NCBI RefSeq assembly: GCF_041381155.1
Contig: NC_091135.1
Location: 68,719,418 to 68,783,417, forward strand
Length of the DNA stretch: 64,000 nucleotides
DNA from: Argopecten irradians
Taxonomy: Eukaryota > Mollusca > Bivalvia > Pectinida > Pectinidae
Direction of reading: 5' to 3'
The notes beneath the pieces are model-generated. The model searched no databases, had not been told where the DNA came from, and worked only from the letters and a program-made list of their open reading frames with translations. This document shows positions 57,787-64,000 of this stretch, one piece after another. The position numbers and the translations under genes are program-made. Position 1 is the stretch's first letter; each line of letters opens with the position of its first letter.

Positions 57787-60700
57787 ATGAATGCTTTTAC
57801 ACTGACTCTCGTGGTTTTGACTTGTCCTGCAATATTTGCTGCTAATGAAGAATGTTCATCAAAAGGTAGGTTTTCCGTATTAATGACACGGAGGGCGTTT
57901 TTCGCGATATTTCGAAACATTATGGGTTTTTTTTTTCTACTGACGCAAAAATGGTTTATTGTTTTACAATTCGGTGAAATTTTCTAACCAGATTTATAAT
58001 TACGTTTTTGTTTTGTATATCCTTATTTCACTTATAAGATATAAAATAATCAAAATAGTTGTAAAATAAACAAGTTCATTATATCATAGCAATTAATTCG
58101 GTCAATCAGTCGTTTTCCAATTTGGACATTTGATTACATGGTAGTTAAAATGGCGTTATTCTTGATATTTGAGCAAATTTTGAACACTAGTATCGAAGAT
58201 TAATTATTATATTCTAATATATAATTGATGAACTGGAAAACGCTCTCTTGTTTTTGGTGATTCTGTAATTTCACAGTGTCTCCTATATAATGTCCTCTTT
58301 ACCAATATCTTATAAGTGACGACGTCATTACAACGTCAATGTTTTTCTGCACAATCGAAATATTTGTTTTGATGCTCGTGAATGTCAAAAGTAATAATAC
58401 TTTGAATGTGTAACATGATTCATGGGATAACCTGTATATACACTGACAGAACAATGCACGGCCGTCGACGGTGTCACCCTGGAGGAATGCAATACATACA
58501 AATGTAGGAAAGAGCGACAAGGTTTTGAAATACCAAATCGTCAAAAAACTGCTAAATATGTCATAGATTGATGATTACAAACTTTCACCAGAATTCAATT
58601 CTAGGGTTTTATTTTATTTGTCATTAACCCGAATAATATATTTATAGCAGAAGTCGCCAGACCGGCATTCGAACACTAGCCGCATACTCTTATCAAATAC
58701 AGAGACTTATTTGTGGTTATAAAATTGTAGAGTGTAAAAAGACCAGACGGGACGTGTATGAAAAAAGGAATGGGCGAGAATAATGAAGAAAGGTGTATTT
58801 TTGAGACTTGTCGGCGTAGGAAGAATGACGGAAGCTTTACTATGGTGTATAAAGAAAGAGCGTATGGTATGTATAGCATTACTATTGCAACTATTAACAT
58901 TTTATCTATATATAATTCAGTTTAGCTTGCAAAGAACATTTTCATAGTCCTCACAATTAAGTTTGAGAATTTCTTCTTTTTCATAGAGAAAAGCAATCAA
59001 TGCATTTGAAACAGTCGAGAGATTATATAAATTGGTGATATAATATTTAGGATTAATTTAAATAGATGTTTTATATAATGGAGGTATGCTATTATTGTTA
59101 TCACAATAAACTGCGAAGTGGTGGTCGGTTTATGATCAGAGAACACACACATGTTTGTGTTATATTTCCAACATAATAAGGTTCCATCGCAAACAAATAT
59201 ATTTCAATTTCCATTGTTCAAAATATTTCGTTTAAAATCTTATGTGTAAAATCAGTCTTATTCAGTAGCTGCCTTTATACTATAACAATGATGTTTGTGT
59301 TATTGCTGTGTATAGCGAGTAAGAGCCTCCTTGGACGTCGCTTTCCATTTGTGCAGGTTGTCCTATGGATGATAGAACATGTTTACGATTCGGGAAGAGA
59401 AATGCACTACCAAACCCAGACAAATGTACAGTGACGACCTGTAATAAAAGGAGAAATAAGAAAGGAGTGCCAAGTACTCTTTTAAAAGAGAATTATTTTG
59501 GTAAGAGTACATGCGATTTGGTTTTTTCCACGTGATTTGTAGGTTATGTTTTAATATTGAAACCAAAGCTTAGCAAATGCTGTACTCGTATAACAGTTAG
59601 CCATTATACTGTGTTGAACAGTTGTGAAAGGGATTACGGTCATATGGCATAAGTCATCGCCCGTTATGTGCCAGACTTTCCGGCAAGATGTTACAAAGCC
59701 ATGGGTGTGATATATGTCCAAGTCAATGAAAACAATGTAACGCTATCTCGGAGAATTCCTTTGTATTCTTGATTTGGTGGAATAATTAATGAGTGATATG
59801 TGCGTGCTAAATAAGCAAATATTTTAGTAGACGTAATGGAATTAAGACATTGTTAATTTGTTACTTTTTCCTCAGATCTTTAATCAGACAAACTAAGAGA
59901 ACGATATCGTGATCATGTGACAAAAATTTGACTAAGTTCATTCCCTACCACTTGTACTCACGTGACAAAAAGATCTGACGGAAGGTCAATACCTGACCAC
60001 CTGTACTCACGTGACCTTGTTTTGTAACCTGGACCTGGAAATTAAAGGCTTACCTTTGCCACATTTTCGAAATAATATCTAAACCTATTTTCCACACACA
60101 TATTGGCATAAATGTAAGCGTGTGCGAAATTTAAATGATGCTCTGAAAAAAAGTACCATTTATTTGTCGTGATATGAACGCGTCAGTGGATGTTACCGAG
60201 GAAGATTGATTGATTTCTATCATGTATTTGAATAAAATACCACCCGGTGCTATACACATATCGTACTAAACTTGTTCACGTGTACCAATTGTTTGCTGTG
60301 TCTGTCAGGGTGTCCACATGATGGGAAGTGTATGACGGACGATGAGACCAGGACCGAGAATTGTACTACCTATCGGTGTGAGCTAACAAAAGGACGCACG
60401 ATGATGAAGTGGGCGATAATCCAAACAGGTAATCAACTGGAAACTAATGACATGGTATACACGTATAAATATACCAACATCAACACTACAAAAAATTAAG
60501 AGTTTAATATATGCTTTAATGTTTTAATATTATTCCGTATTTTAAAGTGAAAATTAAACGGCAAATAATCATACTGTTACACAAACATGAACTGAACACT
60601 AATCCATAACCATTGTATCAGACAATACCACAATGACCTGTGTTGTATTCCGGCTATAGTAACAATGAGGCCTACATTTTTGTAAAAATTAAAAAAACAG

Positions 60701-61095
60701 GCTGTAACACTGAAGAGGGCTGTAAGTACGATGGCGAGGAATGGTCCGACCTTGACGCTCCTTCCTGTGTTAAGAGACGCTGTGACGTCACGTATGACGG
60801 AAACAAATATACCAGATCAAATACTGTGGCAAAGCACGGTAAGATAAGAAAATATCTGAGAGTTGTCAAATTATTCCAAACCCATATAATCAAGATCATT
60901 TACGAAAAAGCTTTTACTTTCTATAATACAATATAAGAGGATGATTTACCCTTTGTGAAGGCTGCAGAGCAACTAGCGGTATGTGTTACTATGATGGCGA
61001 GACGTGGTCTGAAAGTGACTGTTACACAAGACGATGTGAAGTCAGTGAGACGGAGGATGGTAAATCGATGGCATCCACTAAAATTGATAGTGGAG
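57787..61095 (+). CDS. Paralogous secreted cysteine-module gene (5' part, exons 1-7)
   Basis: Exons: 57787-57865, 58450-58521 (alternative, see below), 58731-58866, 59357-59500, 60309-60428, 60701-60838, 60961-61095. All are phase 1. Exon 1 encodes a signal peptide (MNAFTLTLVVLTCPAIFA). Exons 4-7 encode modules GCPMDDRTC, GCPHDGKC, GCNTEEGC and GCRATSGMC, which pair in order with modules of the 37642 gene. Exon 2 lacks the TTC-to-TNQ part of its counterparts and runs open to a TGA at 58569 unless the weak donor AAG|GTTTTG at 58521 is used. Exon 3 carries one extra A in a five-A run near 58736, which breaks CKRPDGTC out of frame. Skipping both symmetrical exons would keep the frame. A terminal exon like VCKAADGSC is not found before the 61605 array and is expected past the window. 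Confidence 0.75.
58641..58680 (-). repeat. Fragment of the tRNA-like repeat
   Basis: GCCAGACCGGCATTCGAACA followed by CTAGCCGCATACTC resembles the B-box half of the elements at 19190 and 19415. It lies just upstream of exon 3 of the second cysteine-module gene. Confidence 0.45.
59048..59185. repeat. Diverged foldback MITE, relative of 50402-50558
   Basis: It shares AGGATTAATTTAAATA, a central AAACTGCGAAGTGG to CGGTTTATGATC, and TTTGTGTTATATTTCCAACA with the element at 50402. The arms are degraded. Confidence 0.6.
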
Positions 61096-61604
61096 GTAAG
61101 TTAAGTACATAGAGATTCCCCAAAACAAACTCGAGATTGATAAACATAAAACAGTCACTTAGTAACCGTAGTCTCGGATATCACACAAAACAAAAGTAAA
61201 TAAAATATGCCAAAAATCTGATCAAAAGTAGACTCGCAATTCTGCTCCACTACGATGATCTTCATTACGCTCCAATACAAGTAATCCTAAACAATTGTAA
61301 TTAGATTTAATAAAATGATTTATTCAAATGTCCAAACTTGTTTTACTTGTACAAGGATATACGTCACTGATTTGTCTCAACAGATACATAGTATTTCTCC
61401 ACTTGTGGGTCCTTGATGTTCCACATCAATTTTACATCGTCAAAGAAGCTGTTAGGCATGTTAAAATATCACTTTCACACATAACATGATTTCAGGAGTT
61501 CCACATCAAAGGTTTCAGGTAACAGGGAACATCAAATTAATTTAGTCTTTTTAAAAAACTTAATCGCATGATAAGATACGCGCTTTCGACACTACGTTAT
61601 CATA

Positions 61605-64000
61605 GAGATATGCAGGGCTGGTGCTACCATAGCGATGTTCAGAGCTGATTTTACCATAGCGATGTTCAGGGCTGATATTAACCTAACGATGTTCAGGTCT
61701 GATGTTACCATAGCGATGTTCAGGTCTAATGTTACCATAGCGATATTCAGGGCTGATGTTACCATAGCGATGTTCAGGGCTGACGTTACCATAGCGATGT
61801 TCAGGGCTGATGTTATCCTATCGATGTTCAGGTCTGATGTTACCATAGCGATGTTCAGGTCTGATGTTACTATATGATCAGGGCTGATGTTTCCATAGCG
61901 ACGTTAAGGCTGATGTTACCATAGCGATGTTAAGAGCTGATGTTACCATAGTGATGTTCAGGGCTGATCTTACCATAAGCGATATTCAGGGCTGTTGTAA
62001 CCATAGTGATGTTCAGGTCTAATGTTACCAAAGCAATGATTAGGGCTGTTGATACTATTGGGATGTTCAGGGCTGATGTTAACATAGCGATGTCCAGGTC
62101 TGATGTTACCACAACGATGTTCAGGGCCGATGTTACTATAACGATATTCAGGTCTGATGTTACGATAATGATGTTCAGGGATGATGTTACCATAGCGATG
62201 TTAAGGTCTGATGTAATCATAGCGATGTTCAGGTCTGATGTAACCATAGCGATGTTCAGGCCTGATGTTACCATAGCGTTGTTCAGGGCTTATGTGTTAC
62301 TATAACGATGTTCTGGGCTGATGTTACCATAACAATGTTTAGGGCTAATGATACCATATCGATGTTCAGGGCTGATGTTACCATAGCGATGTTTGCAGCT
62401 GATATTACCATAAAGATGTTCAGGGCTGATGTTACCATAGCGATGGTCAGGGCTAATGTTACCAAAGCGATGATCAGGGCTGATGTTACAATAGAGATGT
62501 TCAAAGCGTATGTTACCATAGCGATGTTCAGAGCTTATGTTACCATAGCGATGTTCAGAGCTGATGTTTACCATAGCGATTTTTAGGGCTGATGTTACCA
62601 TAGCGATGTTCAGATCTGGTGGTAAAATAACGATGTTCAGGGCTGATGTTTACTATAGTGATATTAAGGATTGATGTTACTATAACGGTGTTCAGGGCTG
62701 ATGTTACTATAGCGATGGTCAGAGCTGATGTTACCATAGCGATGTTCAGGTCTGATGTTACCATAACGATGGTCAGGTCTGATGTTACTTTAACGATGTT
62801 CAGGTCTGATGGTACTATAACGATGTTCAAAGTTGATGTTATGTTAACAATGTTCAGGGCTGATGTTACCATCGCGATGTTCAGGGCTGTTTTTTACTAT
62901 AAGGATGTTCAGGGCTGATATTACTATAGCGATGTTCTAGGCTGATGTTAACATAGCGATAATCAGAGCTGATGTAACCATAGCGATGTTCAGGTCGCAT
63001 GTTGTTATAGCGATGTTCAGGGCTGATGTTACCATAGCGATGTTCAGAGCTTATGTTACCATAGCGATGTTCAGAGCTTATGTTACCATAGCGATGTTCA
63101 GAGTTTATGTTACCATAGCGATGTTCAGAGCTTATGTTACCATAGCAATGTTCAGAGCTGATTTTACCATAGCGATGTTCAGGGCTGATTTTAATATAGT
63201 GATGTTCAGGGCTGATGTTACCATAGCGATGTTCAGGTCTGATGCTACTATAGCAATGTTCAGAGCTGATGTTACCATAGCGATGTTCAGGGCTAATGTT
63301 ACCATAGCGCTGTTCAGAGCTGATGATACCATAGCAATGTTCAGAGCTTATGTTACCATAGCGATATTCAGGGCTGATGTTACCATAGCGATGTTCAGGG
63401 CTGGTGTTACCATAGAGATGTTCAGAGTTTATGTTACCATAGCGATGTTCAGAGCTTATGTTACCATAGCAATGTTCAGAGCCGATGTTACCATAGCGAT
63501 GTTCAGGGCTGATTTTACTATAGTGATGTTCAAGGCTGATGTTACCATAGCGATGTTCATGTCTGATGGTACTATAGCAATGTTTAGAGCTGATGTTACC
63601 ATAGCGATGTTCAGGTCTGATGTTACTATAGTGATGTTCAGGGCTGATGTTACTATAGCGATGTTCAGGGTTGATGTAACCATAGCGATGGTCAGAGCTG
63701 ATGTAACCATAGCGATGTTCAGGTCTGATGTTACCATAACGATGTTCAGGTCTTATGTTACTATAACGATGTTCAGGGCTGATGTTACCATAACGATGTT
63801 CAGGGCTGATGTTACTATGGTGATGTTCAGGGCTGATGTTACCATCGCGATGTTCAGGGCTGTTGGTACTATAGGGATGTTCAGGTCTGTTGTTACTTTA
63901 TCGATATGCAGGGCTGATGTTACCATAGCGATGTTCAGGACTGATGTTATTATAGCGATGTTCAGGACTGATGTTATTATAGCGATGTTCAGGTCTGATG
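61605..64000 (+). repeat. 27 bp minisatellite, ~89 copies, continues past the window
   Basis: The unit is GATGTTCAGGGCTGATGTTA, CCATAGC with frequent single-base variants (GGTC, GAGC, TATAG). A period of 27 bases and the absence of stops in some frames give open frames on both strands (9-residue repeats such as MVTSALNIA). It probably lies in the last intron, or the 3' flank, of the second cysteine-module gene. Confidence 0.95.

Noticed and set aside
58567-58571. TGA after exon 2 as a natural end of a tiny secreted protein
   Set aside because: Possible, but the good matching exons 4-7 downstream make alternative donor use or exon skipping more likely.
61592-63737. Open frames of 66-114 codons on both strands
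   Set aside because: All follow the 27 base repeat; being open on both strands points to repeat structure rather than coding.

Overview
The window looks like intron-rich, AT-rich animal DNA, most likely from a mollusc and probably a bivalve. This is an inference from the mix of a metazoan apoptosis-regulator gene, secreted cysteine-module genes built from phase-1 exons, many foldback MITEs, RLE-type LINE and DIRS remnants, and exceptionally abundant minisatellites. No bacterial-style operons, rRNA genes or convincing functional tRNA genes are seen. Layout: 1-13034 is repeat and transposon territory. Two inverted arrays of a ~186 bp palindromic unit (711-3250 and 10690-13034) share the same outer ends. 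They enclose a broken DIRS-like element, TTAA-flanked terminal-inverted-repeat elements and a 5'-truncated RLE-type LINE. 13375-15889 holds three exons of a BFAR-like gene (membrane half only, with a frameshift). 18140-19530 is a 40 bp satellite followed by a pair of tRNA-like repeats. 21486-26208 is a complete seven-exon BFAR-type gene (RING, membrane helix, SAM, membrane bundle; 419 residues) whose exon phases all agree. 27283-36915 is mostly satellites, MITEs and LINE fragments. 37642-49593 is a complete twelve-exon gene for a secreted protein of 507 residues made of eleven short four-cysteine modules, one per exon. 49620-57786 is transposon-rich. 57787-61095 is the 5' part of a tandem paralogue of the cysteine-module gene; its last exon is expected beyond the window. 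61605-64000 is a 27 bp minisatellite running off the end. The most unusual signal is recurrent. At five separate exons in three genes, the sequence around the 3' splice site (and often the first bases of the exon) has been copied in tandem just upstream of the true site. This gives from two to several dozen decoy acceptor-like sites. The BFAR copies would act in ER-membrane ubiquitin and apoptosis control. The two cysteine-module genes are a local secreted family that probably arose by tandem duplication and exon gain or loss. All exon models were made by hand from open frames, splice consensus and phase agreement; no database search or transcript was available.
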